Source: Lithospermum erythrorhizon (taxonomy: Eukaryota; Streptophyta; Magnoliopsida; Boraginales; Boraginaceae). Taken from it: DNA of 64,000 nucleotides. Position numbers and translations under genes: made by a program. Of the stretch, positions 45,301 through 57,075 are shown one piece after another (within the stretch, counting starts at the first letter, position 1; each line of letters begins with the position of its first letter). Location: positions 1 through 64,000 of the forward strand of contig JADFUC010002442.1 in assembly GCA_019722365.1 (NCBI GenBank), read 5' to 3'. The notes under the pieces were generated by a model. It did no database searches. It was not told the origin of the DNA and saw only the letters and a list, made by a program, of their open reading frames with translations.

Positions 45301-48300
45301 CCGGAGGGAGTATTAAATAAATAAGCATTGAATTTGTTTAATTTCCTTTCATATATTGAATTTTAACTCTATCAATTATTGCATCTATGGGCTTATAGAT
45401 AAAGATATTTTTATTGGCTTAATAAACTAAATTATGTTATTATATATATATAAAAAAATTTAAATTTTTGAAATAAATATACAAATCTATTAAATTTCTC
45501 AAATAAAAATTAAATGATTGTCAGTTTGGATTTAAATGTTCCAAATCGACAAAATTTTAAGCCTTCATCGATAAACATAATATTGATTTGAATAAATTTA
45601 ATGTCAATATTACAGTATATTGAAAATATTATTATTTGATAATTTTACCAAATATTATACAACGTAAATAGAAATATTTAAATTTTAACATTTAATACGT
45701 GAAAAATCCAAATTTAAACCTCACAAATCTATCGATATGGTGGAGTATTAGATAAAAAATTGTAATTTCTTTTATTTCAATTCTGTAATGCTGACATAAC
45801 ATATCACATAATAATTTCTGTATATATATTCTTTAATAGTAATTTTTTGATTAGAAAGATTATTTTTCAATTTATAATTGATAATTATCATACAAAAATT
45901 TTTAGTATCGTGAGACTAATCTTACTGGATTAAAATTGAATGCATTCTATTATTACGATAAAATTAAAAAAATAAAATGAAGTATTATAGCAAACACTTT
46001 TATCTTTTCTAGAAATAGCTGCTGAAAAGATTTTTTATATAATCGACCAAGATGCTGATAATTTAACATACGATACTCAAGATACGATGAAGTGCTATAA
46101 AATTTTATGAAAAATTTAAAGACTTATTAATTATCAATTGTTATAGTGAGTCTTTTTTAAAATTTTAGAAACATATTTTTTTCACCAATAGAAAATATTA
46201 TAATAAGAGTAATATAATAGTAGTACGAAAGGAAGAAACACAACTCACACTTTTTATACTGTGTAAAATTTAAGACTTATTAATTATTGAATTGTTATAG
46301 GAGTCTTTTTTAAAATTTTAGAAACATATTTTTTCACCAATAGAAAATATTATAATAAGAGTAATATAATAGTAGTATGAAAGGGAAGAAACACAACTCA
46401 CACTTTTATAATTAGGTAAAAATTTAAGACTTATTAATTATTGAATTGTTATAGGAGTCTTTTTTAAAATTTTAGAAACATATTTTTTCACCAATAGAAA
46501 ATATTATAATAAAGGTAATATAGTAATTAGTAAATAAATAAAATAAAAAACACAACTCACACTTTATAAATACGATATATATTTTTTTGACATTCATATA
46601 TATATATATATATATATTCGCTCTATATATACTACCCCAGTACTTATGATTCTGTTACTGTTATGCAGGTATTTGCTTTCTTGTATCGTAATCGGGCTTG
46701 CTTATACGATATTACAAACAGCATTATCGGTCATTCATGTGACCACTGGGAAGCGTGTTGTAGAAAGTCTAGAGAAACTTGATTTTTACCTTGATCTTGT
46801 AAGATTTCGTACTTGAATATTATTATTGCAGCAGGGAGATAATTAATAATTACATTACATATATACATAAAAATAGTTGCTTTTTGATTAATTTTTAATT
46901 ATCAAAATTAACAAATTTCATACTCCAAATTGATAGACACAACTGTAGTGCAATGAAGAATTTTTATTATTTATTTAAAAGGGTACAAAATAAAATCCAC
47001 TGTAGGGAAAAATTCTTCAATTTCTGCTGTGCCTTTATCAAATTAAAGAGGATTTCGACTATCCAAACTATGATCTTAAGTCGTCATTTATTTACTCATG
47101 TAGATGCCTGGCTGACTCGAGCCTGGACTGACAGAGCTCGACTCTTGTCTCGATTGATTGATATGCGCCTATTACGAAATGATACGTGGTCGCGACACCG
47201 AGACGGCCCCGGAAATAGATACTATCCTGTTCTGGTTCTTAGTAAATAGTATCTCCGCTTGGCCAGATGAACTCGACCCTCGGCCTCGTGACTGGATCTC
47301 CCAGCCTATTGACTCGATTTAACTTAATCGCTAAAAGTTCAGAAAGCCATGCGAGACTCGTCACACAAAGTACCGATTTCGAGTGACATTTAATTCATTT
47401 CGGGACTTCCCCAAGTGACTTTTATACTGGCAGAGCTACATGTCTTTAATGGGACTCGGGTGAAATTCTCAATTCTCATTTGGATCTTCGATTTTTAATC
47501 CCCGATTTGACCTCACTTAAAGTCGTTAATCCCGATTTTGACCTCACTTAAAGCTTAAGTCAAATAAGGACTCGTGAAATTTGTGCGATAACAACAAGTT
47601 TAAATCGAGTAGCTAGCCTTAATCCTCAATATTCAAGCCGTTTCAGAAATCTATATCAGATTCTCACGATTGGCTCAATCCTCAAGCACTATCAAGGCTT
47701 ACAATAATTCCACCTTTAGCCTCATTTAGGCTACTGAGGTATTTTTTCACCACCGCTCTGTTTTGCCGGGCGGCTTTAAAGATTCAACTTAGAAATTTCT
47801 GTGAGGTCGCCCTCTCGTATTTTCTCGCTGCTTTTGTATTTTTTAATGATTTCTACTTGCACTTTGAAAATAGAGGGGGGGTTTATATAGGGGCCTCCGG
47901 CTTCGAATACTCGCCTTCCATCTTAACCGTCAATTTCGGCAAAGATCCGAACTGCCTACTTCTTGTGAATTTTCGCTTCCAAGTATTAATACGACGCTAT
48001 TTTGATGTGTTAAGGTTACTTGATATTTCTGTGACAAAACACATTTCCATATTATCAATTCTCGAACCTTTGGAGTCTCTATTTCGAACCCCATAACTTC
48101 TCGGAGCACCATTTTGATCCTCGAACTTCCTGAACTTCAATTTTAGGCCCTATGGCCGATTTTAATCGAATAAATTAGGAATTTTTACTTCCTAAATTTA
48201 ATTAACATTGCTCGACTATTTTCTCGAAAGCTTTGCTCGATCGGTGGTTTTAGAGAGTTAAATTTGTGGTTCGATCGGTAACCCTACCCATGACATTTCT

Positions 48301-49164
48301 TAGTGACTTGATTTAATTAATTTGATTAAGTCGCCTTAATCATTTTAACTATTTTTAGTTTCACCGCCTACAACAAAAACTTTGAGTGATATAAATATTA
48401 TTTTGTTGATAGCAGTAAAGTAGATTGAAAATATGTTGATAGTTATGATTATAGTTTATTTTTTTAATGATTAGAATTAATAAAATTTAGTATTTTAATT
48501 GAATTACATAATCACGATTTCAACTAAAATTATCATGAATAGTAAAGTATGGTAAAAATGCAATACTTTAACCTTTTTTCACATATTGCCCCTATTCTGC
48601 CATTAGTTTGACCATCACTATGTCTATATGCATGCATACCACATACGCGGACCAATTCAAGAGTCATGGTAGGACTTGATTCGCCACAAATTTTTTAAAA
48701 TATTAAGTTTACCTTTATATTTATATAAAAATGAAATATTTATGCTTAAAATTCGTGTAAGTCTATATTATTTATGACCCCTCCCCCCGAAAATGGCAAA
48801 ATTCAACTTTTTTTTTTTTGTCTATTTGACCCATTCAATAATTAATTTACGACTCTGTTACCAATTGAAATTAAATAAATTGGCATCCATGTCATCCCCA
48901 ACCATTTCACTAATATCAGTGAACTAATAGAATTTGTTTTTGCATCATTGCATGAAGCTTCTTTCGAACCTTCTGATCTCAGGAGCAGCAGCAAGTTTTG
49001 GTCTTACAGTAGATCTCAAACGTAGTTATGATGGTGGTTTCGACTTGGGCAAACAGTTTTATGACAAGATATATGCTTCTACTAGCCTATGCCTCATAGC
49101 ATTTGTCTTTGCTGCAATTGCAACAATTATCTCTCACATGAATGCCTCAAGGAAATCGGCCTGA
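42135..49164 (+). CDS. CASP-like protein (CASPL4D-like), three exons
   Basis: The only convincing host gene. Exons 42135-42343, 46669-46798 and 48958-49164 join to 546 nt, 181 residues plus stop. It encodes a four-helix membrane protein of the CASP-like family (DUF588/MARVEL-related). Relatives form plasma-membrane scaffolds in plants, the founding members at the Casparian strip. Predicted helices lie at about residues 12-34, 71-92, 114-133 and 153-173. The family's conserved Arg in helix 1 (R18, LLVRVL) and Asp at helix 3 (D112, FYLDL) are present. FYAYRYLLS and the LISGAAASFG stretch fit subfamily 4D. Length is usual for the family. Start chosen: first ATG after the TATA box. All three joints keep frame. 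Introns of 4.3 and 2.2 kb are unusually long and full of repeats. The exact paralogue is not certain. Confidence 0.9.
42551..45313. repeat. Possible Stowaway-type MITE ends in intron 1
   Basis: TA-CTCCCTTCGCCCC at 42549 and GGAGGGAGTA-TTA at 45303 resemble the CTCCCTCCGTCCC termini of Stowaway elements with TA target sites. They are 2.75 kb apart, too far for one MITE, so they may be two separate relics. Weak evidence. Confidence 0.3.
46112..46572 (+). repeat. Three-copy tandem repeat, period about 155 bp
   Basis: Units start at about 46112, 46266 and 46421 with AATTTAA(A)GACTTATTAATT. They share GAGTCTTTTTTAAAATTTTAG, ACCAATAGAAAATATTATAA and AACACAACTCACACTTT. Copies 1 and 2 are nearly identical; copy 3 diverges in its second half. 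It lies about 100 bp before the exon 2 acceptor. Confidence 0.9.
46596..46618. repeat. TA microsatellite
   Basis: An uninterrupted alternating TA run of about 22 bp in intron 1, between the tandem repeat and exon 2. Confidence 0.85.
46669..46798 (+). CDS. CASP-like gene, exon 2
   Basis: Completes Arg70 and encodes residues 71-113: helix 2 (YLLSCIVIGLAYTILQTALS) and the LEKLDFYLDL segment with the conserved Asp. Acceptor TTATGCAG|G; donor CTT|GTAAGA. Confidence 0.9.
46799..48957 (+). other. CASP-like gene, intron 2 (2.2 kb)
   Basis: GT (46799) to AG (48956-48957, TGCATGAAG). Its centre is a minus-strand LTR fragment (47050-48360). The acceptor is chosen because CTTCTTTCGAAC continues the family alignment without gap; the pyrimidine tract before it is weak. 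Confidence 0.75.
47050..48360 (-). repeat. LTR-like repeat, family 4, copy 2, in intron 2
   Basis: Read on the minus strand it follows 1110-2400 in order: GATTAAGGCGACTTAATC, then a TATA-like CCTATATAAACCC (near 47890), then CGAGAGGGCGACCTCACAGAA and TTTCTAAGTTGAATCTTT (near 47785). An internal doubled segment AAGTGAGGTCAAAATCGGGATT lies at 47510-47550. No gag or pol. Confidence 0.6.
48958..49164 (+). CDS. CASP-like gene, exon 3
   Basis: Encodes residues 114-181: helix 3 (LLSNLLISGAAASFGLTVDL), the KRSYDGGFDLGKQFYDK loop, helix 4 (ASTSLCLIAFVFAAIATIIS) and a short basic tail ending ASRKSA, stop TGA at 49162. The open frame extends 5' to an ATG at 48934, but those codons are intron. Confidence 0.9.
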   Translation, partial: LLSNLLISGAAASFGLTVDLKRSYDGGFDLGKQFYDKIYASTSLCLIAFVFAAIATIISHMNASRKSA

Positions 49165-49890
49165 ATCACTTGTAGATTTTGCATCAAATTGTTTCATTAA
49201 TAGTTTGAATTGATATTCATGCAATTGCATTAATTTCGATTAATATGTTTGGTATTACGTTTTTGTAATGTTTTGCCTTGATTTATATCACTTTGTGACG
49301 ACTTGATTCTTGAATGAATATTCTTCCATTAGAGTTCTTGGACAATATTGATACTGAAGGTTAAGTACGGAATTTATTCGAGTTCTTTGCCTTTTTGGGA
49401 TCTAAACACATGTCATATACAAAAGGAGTATAAAGGACAGGCATATGACATAAAATAATTTAAACCCGAATAAATGACAAACAACGACAACACTATCAAA
49501 AAATTAATAGAAAATTGAAATAAATATACTTCATGACATATACTGTCGTATGTACTAATATAAAATAATTAATCAATGCTAATTTATAGTAACAGTTACA
49601 CTTTAAAACTAATTGTAATAGCAGTTACCAATTGTGTGAATTAGCATTACACTTTAAAGGTGCAATTTGCTGACGGGTTATTTGAATCACATGCGATGTT
49701 GTTTAGGTGACGACAATTTTCTGTCGATTTGCTTGATCGTCAATAATCTTTTTGAGTCCATTGATAAATTAATGATGATTATAATTGATGATAAATTGAT
49801 GTTTTTGATGCTAGTACCATGTAAAACGTGTATAATCTATCAATTAAATCTATATGCACCATGTGAAATGTGTTAAGCTAGCTATAATTT
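49165..49890. other. 3' flank of the CASP-like gene
   Basis: Probably the 3' UTR in the first 150-200 bp (a GAATGAATATTC near 49314 could be a weak poly(A) context), then AT-rich DNA. The 69-residue frame at 49667 has no recognisable motif. Confidence 0.4.
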
Positions 49891-49894
49891 ATTG

Positions 49895-50095
49895 ATATAC
49901 TTCAACAAATAGTTTAACATAAACATTTTTTGAAATATTTCAACAAATAATTTAATATTTCAACAAATAGTTTAACATTTCAACACATATTCTTTGAAAT
50001 ACAAATAATTTAATGTTAACAATGTGTCTTTTTAATCTTAAGTGATATTATAACTCATTGAAATATTTTAACAAATAGTTTAATATAAACATTCT
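49895..50095 (+). repeat. AT-rich tandem repeat, TTTCAACAAATAGTTTAACAT
   Basis: Imperfect units of about 21-45 bp with the core CAACAAATARTTTAAYAT occur at about 49902, 49943, 49968 and 50070. Each is often followed by AAACATTYTTTGAAATA. Confidence 0.75.
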
Positions 50096-50099
50096 TTAA

Positions 50100-50525
50100 A
50101 GGAGAGGATATGACATGATTTGAATTAATCATGAAAATCTTGGCGCTAACCCAAATATTTAAACTTTAAACGACAAGCAACTAACAAGAATTTGAATTTT
50201 TTTTGTGAAAAGTTGAAATTTTAAGTGAATTTCTACTGTAAAAAGGAAGCTGACATATGACAAGATTTTTAATTTTCCATGATCTCTTCCCCTACTACCA
50301 TATAATGTCGATTAACTATTAAATGACTATTTATTTTTCTAAAAGCGTATATCTGATTCTTTCTTAAAAGTTTCAATTTTTTCATTGTTTACATATTTTA
50401 TATGTTTGTATTTTTCTTGTTTAACAAATTTATTGGCCCTTCTTGTTAATTTATTGGATTTTCGTAGATACCCTCATACTATCGTAATTTTTCTATCATG
50501 GTCCTGAATTTTTTATCTTTTTGGG
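50100..50525. other. AT-rich non-coding stretch
   Basis: Nothing recognisable; stops in all frames. Confidence 0.5.
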
Positions 50526-50529
50526 CGGT

Positions 50530-51068
50530 CCACAGGCCGTAATAATCCAGGCAGCGTCTTTGGTCGAGGTCCAAAGGGAGATGGGGCTGTACGAGGCCGG
50601 ATCAGACCATCGAAGATCACCGAATAAATGGACCTAGGCCACGAGATGGCCCAAAGGTGAGGTATTTATATGAAAACGGTCGAACCATCCATCTCGGTTC
50701 ATGAAGCAAGGATCCGTACGGTTGGACGAGCTCAATTAAGAAGACGATTATCGGTAGCATTGAAGACTATATTTGTCCAACATCTTAATAAGCCGGCACC
50801 GTTACTACAAACAATAATAGAGGTAATCAAAATGACAGGTAATGGTCCAAACACCTATAAGAGGTAAACCTTGAGATAAATCAAGCAAGTTCCCTTTTAT
50901 ACCCAAAATCTATTTATAGAAACTAAACTCTCGATCTCTTCTGGGCGATCGTCGAAGTGTTTACGGCGAGAGCAGTGCTTTGTTTTGCGGGCTTTCCATT
51001 TATGCGTAATCAAAGAACAACGGAAGGAAGGCAGGAGAACGTCATCCGTCCATGCTCCGAGCGGACGG
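50530..51068 (+). repeat. Ty3-type LTR, copy A
   Basis: It aligns with the reverse complement of 60060-60540. Shared segments are CACCGAATAAATGGACYT, GCTCAATTAAGAAGRC, ATAARAGGTAAACC, AGAAACTAAACTCT, and TCGAWS..GAGTGTTT-like text. It is followed by CATTGGATACCACGGTGGGG, the counterpart of CATTGGCGACCACACTAGG at the sister copy. The 65- and 91-residue frames across it are not genes. Confidence 0.65.
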
Positions 51069-51555
51069 ATCGTCATTGGATACCACGGTGGGGACTTGCA
51101 TTAGAAAGTGATAACCTGCTTTTCCAAGATGAATCAAATGGATATAACGATCCCCTGAAAGCTGATGGTTTAAATTTGGAACAATCCAGTGAGAGACATC
51201 CGAGAATGCCTTTGAATACGAGGTCTAGTTAACTGGGGTTTGAAAGAATCTTTGCTTGAGGCGAAGTTCACGCTGCCAGGAGATGACTGAGTTGATACAA
51301 GGACTCCATGGCAGACAAATTATTAGTGGTATGTAGACATTGAAGGAGCAGGTCCTCCATTTGATGGGGGAGACTCCTGCGTGTCATCATTAGTTCGGGA
51401 GGATAAGGAGGAAACTACACCTGCTTGCTCCACTTGGTAAGGACGGACCAGGCCCTTGACAAGACATCCCAATCGTCGGGGCCACTAGGACGGATGCGAG
51501 GAAGCATGACTCAGAAGCCGGATCACGGTAACCTCGTTGCGGAAGCCGAGATAGA
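51069..51555 (+). mobile_element. Ty3-type leader fragment after LTR A
   Basis: After the degraded primer site comes GGACTTGCATTAGAAAGT, matching GAGACTTGCATTAAGAAAGT in the minus copy. The remainder has no clear gag. It is cut at 51556 by a family 3 LTR. Confidence 0.5.
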
Positions 51556-52400
51556 TGATGGAAATATGAGATGTTAGATTTCATAAATATATGTTGAGCA
51601 ATTATATTGTCACAATGGAATTCACTATATTTAAATAATTATAAGGTCGGATATATGTTAATTGTTGGACAATTAATATATTAGAGTAACTTCGATTGAC
51701 ATTAGAGGTTATGATGAACTGCTAGAGTCGCTCATAATCTACATATTAATATAATGTTGGTTAACATAATTAATATGTTCTTGTGTCGATCGAGCCTGGA
51801 AGGTCACTTTACAACGAAATGACTATGTCACGATTATAAGCTTCGAGGGGTTTTAAAAAATACGGCGTATGAGAATATTGAGGCAAAATTCGATAGTTGG
51901 AATTACTTCCATTCAAATAAAGAGGATAAAGGGAGAGGTTGAATGTTATCTCATAAAATGTCTTGATTTTGGGATAAGAAGTGAAGGTGCGGAATCCACC
52001 CATGTTAAAACTAAAATAGATAGGAAGGAGGTAGAAAGTCTTGTCAGCAATCTAGCTGTTATTTTATTTTGAGAATTCTATATAAAGGGTCTAAGTTGAT
52101 GTGAAAACTTGCTCATTAATTTTCTTCTACTTTAGAGAAAAATTAAAGGTACAAACTCTCTCTTTCTCCCCATTTGGTGAGTAATCGGAGGAAAATTCTT
52201 CTTTTAGATTTTTCTACCCGTTCTTCACTTGGTTTAATATTAAAGGAACTCACAGTAAAAGCTCCGCGGGAGGGTTAAGATTTAAATGCGTTGGTGTGGA
52301 CTATTCGTAGAGACAATCTGCGTTGATTGTTCGAGTCACCGGATATATTCATTTACCAAAATCGAAGAAAGGTACAACATATATTAGTGTTTTATATCAT
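51556..52400 (+). repeat. Copia-type LTR, family 3
   Basis: It starts TGATGGAAATATGAGATG, as at 15436. A TATA box CTATATAAAGGG (about 52079-52090) is followed by a leader with CTTTCTCC, and a U5-like TGGATATATTCA..ACCAAAATCGA (52340-52370). A complete-looking LTR promoter without identified gag downstream. The right edge is uncertain. Confidence 0.6.
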
Positions 52401-53990
52401 TAAGTAGAATCCGTTTGGTTTATTTATCATTATTTTAATATCGTAAAGCCAACGGTGGCATAAATGAGCGAAACTCACAATTGTATTACATAATTAAATG
52501 CATGAAATCAGTTTATGTATTGTTGAATCTGAATTTTATGTGTTAGAATTGCAATTAGATAATTTTAATTCAAATTGTAGAAGTATGTTAACTAAATAAT
52601 TAAATATGATTAATTATTAATCACTTTCAGAAATAATTAATGTAGTTAAATTAGAAATATTTTTCCTGATTTTTATGAATTTTCTAGGAATTTTTTGAGC
52701 AAAAATTTATATCAGTTTTGATTTTGAATCGATATAAATTGATTGTTTCATTAAGTGAATGGAACTATGCAAAACGGCGTGTCGGTCGCCCACGTGAAGG
52801 CGGCGTGTGACCAATCGTTGAGGACACGTTAAGCGACCAGATGTCGGCGTGACGTGTCGAGCCACGTCGTGAGCCGTCGGTATCGTGGCGTACCGCGTCA
52901 GTGATGGGATGATCTTGAGTGATTTGCGAGTTCGCTCGGTGGATCGAGGTTAGACTTGGAGTCCCGGCCGGTTTATTGGGTTAATTGGACTAACCCGGCT
53001 TTTTATGGACTTTATCTTTAGCTTGTCTTTCATATGATGGACTTGATTTTTGGGTGAAAGTAACAATTTCGATGAAGTTAGAAATTTCTTTGATAAAGTG
53101 ATCCGCAGACTCTGACCCTCTCTTGGGTTTGTTTTGATTTGGTTTTGAGTTTTAAATTGTTCAATTCCTATTTTGCTCAAATTAATATTTCAATTTTAAT
53201 TAAAATTATTTTAAATTAGTTTCAAGTTGGAAATTAGTTTAATTAATTTAATTAAACTATTTTAGTTCTAATTCGATTAGAATTTATTTTAATTAATATT
53301 TGATAGAATTAAAATAAGGACTATTAGTTAATTAATTCTAATTTGATTAAATTAATAATTGAATTGATTTAATTAAATTATAAATCGTTATTATTTGATA
53401 ATTATAGTTTCTTAATAACATATAATCACAAATTAAATTTTATTGGAAGTGAAAATTAAATAAATAGTATTTAGAAATACTTATTATTTAATATTAATTC
53501 TTTAAAAGACAGAAATAGTTTAAGTGAATATTTTACACTTATGCCATTAAATTGTATACATTTGATGAATATACAATGACATTTATTTTTTTACATTATT
53601 TGTGTGCCTTTAAAATATATTTCTTTTCCATTATTTATGGCAGCAATTTGTTTATTATTGGATAATTAAATCATTACATAATTTTGATAATGGATAATAA
53701 AGAGAGATTAGTGATATGATTTAGATGTATTTTGGGAAATACGGCCTATTAGTTTTTTACTGATAATTCTTATTGTACTACGTTCGATTTATTACTTTCT
53801 CCTTTTTTGTCGTTTAACACCTTTTTCAAAATAATGTTTACATCATTTTAGTTCAAACTGATATTTGTATAATATTTCCTTTTCAGTCCCTATTTAATAG
53901 TCTTAGTATTTTGTAATTTCATCTTGAATGGAACAACAATTACTGACGACATTAATTATGATAATCATGCTCATGAAAAAGGTTAGTACT
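52400..53990. other. Non-coding; AT-rich with one GC-rich patch
   Basis: Mostly A/T-rich, perhaps the unread interior of the element whose LTR precedes it. 52770-52960 is GC-rich with repeated GACGTGTCG/GGCGTGTCGG/GGCGTGTG words. No coding motif found. Confidence 0.45.
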
Positions 53991-54679
53991 CCGGTAATTA
54001 GAACATTCTGGAGTCGGTTCGGTCCGGTTTTTAGAGGGACAGCGGGCTGGCCGCTAATATGCAGTCCAGGCGGACAGGACGAATAAACTTTGGTTTTATT
54101 TTGGGACCAAGGCCAGGACCGGCCCAAAGATTAGGTAACAGTCCATGATTCGAGCAGGAATTGGAGTAGGTCCGCGGGGTTCAATTTAAAAACTACTTAC
54201 AGGTTGCGGTCTTTGAGTTGAGAATAAATACGGAGATGAACAAATAACAATCCAACATATTAGCGACCTTGTGAGTGTCGACAACTAGGCATCCAAAGTT
54301 CCAAGCCAGGTTTGTAGCAGCCTTGACAATCAACAAAATATATCTAATGTTTGACATTTATCAAAGCCTCGAGCAAGGCTTCATCATAGGCATAGCATAT
54401 TGAAGCAGTGTGGGCAGGGCCTGAGAGCGAAAGGAAGAGCTGGAACTTCAGAGGTCGAAGGCTGGCTGTAGAGTGGGGTGTCCACATGAAATGATATTGT
54501 AGAGATTAAATGGTGGTTATTCGAAACTCTGATTGTACAAAAACAACAAAAAATTAGTCGAATTGAACCGTTACACTATTTGAAGCTGAATACATAAACG
54601 AGAAATGAAGGAATAGTTAGTTCACTTATAATATTTTGTCATGACCCTTCTTAGAAGTCCATCTGATTCTTTCGCTGAT

Positions 54680-54925
54680 CGCTCATGGTAGCATCTCATT
54701 GTTTAGTGTTCATAGGAAGCTTCTTTTAGGATCCAATTATTCTTTTCAGCCTTTAAAGAAGTTGATTAAAATGGCAGTTGTGATTGGAATAGAGAGAATA
54801 TCTTTGCCCCGTTTACTAAGGGCTGAATGTTGGCCATTCACCGTCCACGAGTCAAAGCAGTGAGCAATCCCTTGTACGTTCGATGGGACCTCATTAAGAT
54901 AATGATCAAGATCGAAATTCGTATT
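54680..54925 (-). pseudogene. hAT transposase C-terminal dimerisation domain
   Basis: The minus strand reads LNEVPSNVQGIAHCFDSWTV at 54905-54845, then NGQHSALSKRGKDILSIPIT and LDPKRSF, in one frame or nearly so. This is the end domain through which hAT transposases pair: a DxLxWW-type site, then a hydrophobic YPxLxxMARDxL-type segment. The usual second Trp is still seen (SWTVNG). It has drifted and ends in stops. Confidence 0.65.
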
Positions 54926-55189
54926 ATTAATTCCATCAACAGTTTAAATTCTTAAACTTCATAACCGATCTTGGGCCATCGTCATATTCTTGAGTAGATT
55001 AGGATGGTCCTTTGGGCATAGAATTTGTTCATCATCTTAAACGGGGGAGAATAATTTGTTTTAATTCCCTCTTTTATACATTTCTGTCATCACCCGTTGG
55101 ATACAAAATGGATAAACCCCGTATAATGAATATCATTTTATACCTATGGCGTATAGTATGATTTAACCTCGGAAATTCATGTAAATCCC

Positions 55190-55650
55190 ATTGGAGCGGT
55201 AACCGGTAAAAGCGTAGGCATATGGCGATAGTAACTAGTAAGATATGGCATATGGCGATTATTAAGCTAACAACCCGGTAAGCATAAGCCCAATAAGCGG
55301 CGAGCATAGACATTGGTAAGAAGCGCGGCGGTAAAATAAGCATAGGCAAGCGAGCAACAATAAGCGGCGAGCGTGACAATAAGCGGCCGAGAATCGTGGA
55401 AGTCATCATTGCTTGTGATAAAGCATAGGCAACAAAATGAATAGGAAGCAATAAGCGAGGCCTCGGGCTGGAAATCGTCATAAGTAAGCGGCAATAGCGG
55501 CCAGACGGCAAGAGATAACAAAAACATAGGCCTCGGGCGCGGATTCGTCACCAGGCAACAATAAGCGGCGAGCGGCACAAGAGGCAACGTAAACATAGGC
55601 CTCGGGCGGAGGTAAATGCTTGGCGATGGCGGCGATGGCGGCGGGTAAGC
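55190..55650 (-). repeat. Degenerate minisatellite splitting the hAT relic
   Basis: It repeats words such as AATAAGCGGCGAGC, CATAGGCCTCGGGC and AAGCATAGGCAA in a loose order with spacing of about 45-80 bp; the fullest pair starts at about 55530 and 55590. It lies between the dimerisation domain and the rest of the transposase. The 145-residue frame over it, rich in Leu, Pro and Tyr, is a repeat artefact. Confidence 0.65.
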
Positions 55651-55689
55651 GCGAAGAGAGATAGCAATAGCGTATACCTCGAGAATAGA

Positions 55690-56345
55690 AATTAAATCAT
55701 AGGCGTGAATAGACTCGAAAGAGATAACAAAAAATGCAAATAGCAGCGATTAAACATATAATAGTTACCATAAATACACTCATGGTTACCTCGGATCAGC
55801 TGCCCTATTGAGATTAGCGTTACTTTGCGACTGATATTTATCGTCTTTGATTTCATTTCAGCGCGGTATTTCACAACTTCCCGGATTTGTTGGGCTTTGA
55901 CATTCCTTATCAATAACACTTTCACTACATAAAGCTCAAATTGAGAAAGATTCGCGGTTGGATGAAGTCCCATTATCTCGATCATGTCAGAAAAGACCTT
56001 GAAATTGCATATAGAGTGTATAGTATCCCGGCTGCTGGGGATCGAGGTGAAGTAATTATTATCAAAGGCTCATTCTCTTCCCTTTCTCCCAGGCCATACA
56101 TTTCTATACAAACAAGCGATTGGCATCGGCCGGGTAAATTCCACTAGTTTGGTATCGAGAACTGCGTTACGCCTCGAGATTCTGACAACTCATGATTTTC
56201 TTAAATGCTTTGCGTCCCCTTCGAATTCAACAAATACTTTACACGATTCCTAACCTTATCAATCACAGGCTTAATTATATCAAGACCATCTTGAACTAGC
56301 AAGTTCAAGATGTGTCATAACCAATGCGTACATGAAATAGTTGAC
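55690..56345 (-). pseudogene. hAT transposase central part
   Basis: Read on the minus strand: HILNLLVQDGLDIIKPVIDK and VRNRVKYL at 56320-56240 (the HxLNLxVxDGL site of the hAT catalytic fold). A damaged TRWNSTY-type site lies near 56150. Then comes MIEIMGLHPTANLSQFELYV (55985 downward), the FSGxxHPTANLFF-type segment. The N-terminal BED zinc finger was not found in 56345-57250. Frames change at least twice. Confidence 0.7.
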
Positions 56346-56639
56346 CGTGAGGCGAGGTTCGTCTATTGGTAAAATCGGAATTCAACCTATGTCTGATAAA
56401 ATAGTTGTCGTTCGTCTACGGGTCATCAGACAACCGATGCTTGGTACCACCGAAGGTTAAATGCAGCGATAGTATCATTTATTGTCCAAAATCCAGCTCC
56501 CGATTTCAATTCCCCATTAATTACCGTTATCATTATAATTATCCGTTGATAGAGAATCGATAGAAGAATCTTGATAAGACATAATTAAAAAAATTAATTA
56601 AGCAATCACATTAAATGTTTCAAAGCGAAAAAATCGGAA

Positions 56640-57075
56640 CAACATGTCAATTAATCGTAATTACAAATTCAAAATTGAAGTCGAAACTACTAATTTAATT
56701 GAAGTCGGAAGCCACAATTTAATTGAAGTCAGGAATCCACTAATTCGATTTTATTTCATTCAAAACCCTAAGTTAGTGAATCCTAATTTAATTCAAAACC
56801 ACTAATTTATAAATTAAAATCCTAATTTAATTTAAAATTTTAATTTATAAGTCAGAAACCCTGGCCCAATTTAATTCGAAACCTAATTTATAAATCAGAT
56901 CAAAACCCCCAGAAATTAATTAATCCTCGTTTATAAATCAAAACCACAATTCAATTGAACCCACAATTAAGATAAAAACCACAATTGATTAGAAACCCAC
57001 AATAAAATCCAAAAACCCACTAGTCGATTCGAACCTAATTTTATTAAAATACCATTCGTAAATCAAAACCCTTTA
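56640..57075. repeat. AT-rich imperfect repeats (TAATTTATAAATC / CCACAATT)
   Basis: Repeated TTAATTGAAGTCRGAA, CTAATTTATAAATCA and AACCCACAATT words in loose tandem, in the upstream part of the hAT relic. Confidence 0.6.

Larger units (their letters stand above)
42344..46668 (+). other. CASP-like gene, intron 1 (4.3 kb)
   Basis: GT (42344) to AG (46667-46668, TTATGCAG). Very AT-rich. It holds a three-copy 155-bp tandem repeat, a TA microsatellite and possible MITE ends. No coding sequence was recognised inside. Confidence 0.85.

Noticed and set aside
46112..46572. CRISPR-like direct repeats
   Set aside because: Whole 155-bp units repeat head to tail with no unique spacers, in a plant intron.
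48934..48957. Start codon at 48934 for a separate 76-residue protein
   Set aside because: The protein continues exon 2 of the CASP-like gene without gap when the acceptor at 48957/48958 is used; the extra codons are intron.
55074..55596. Minus-strand frames of 145 and 109 codons
   Set aside because: They are repeat-driven, overlapping frames within the minisatellite that splits the hAT relic, and share no motif with transposases.
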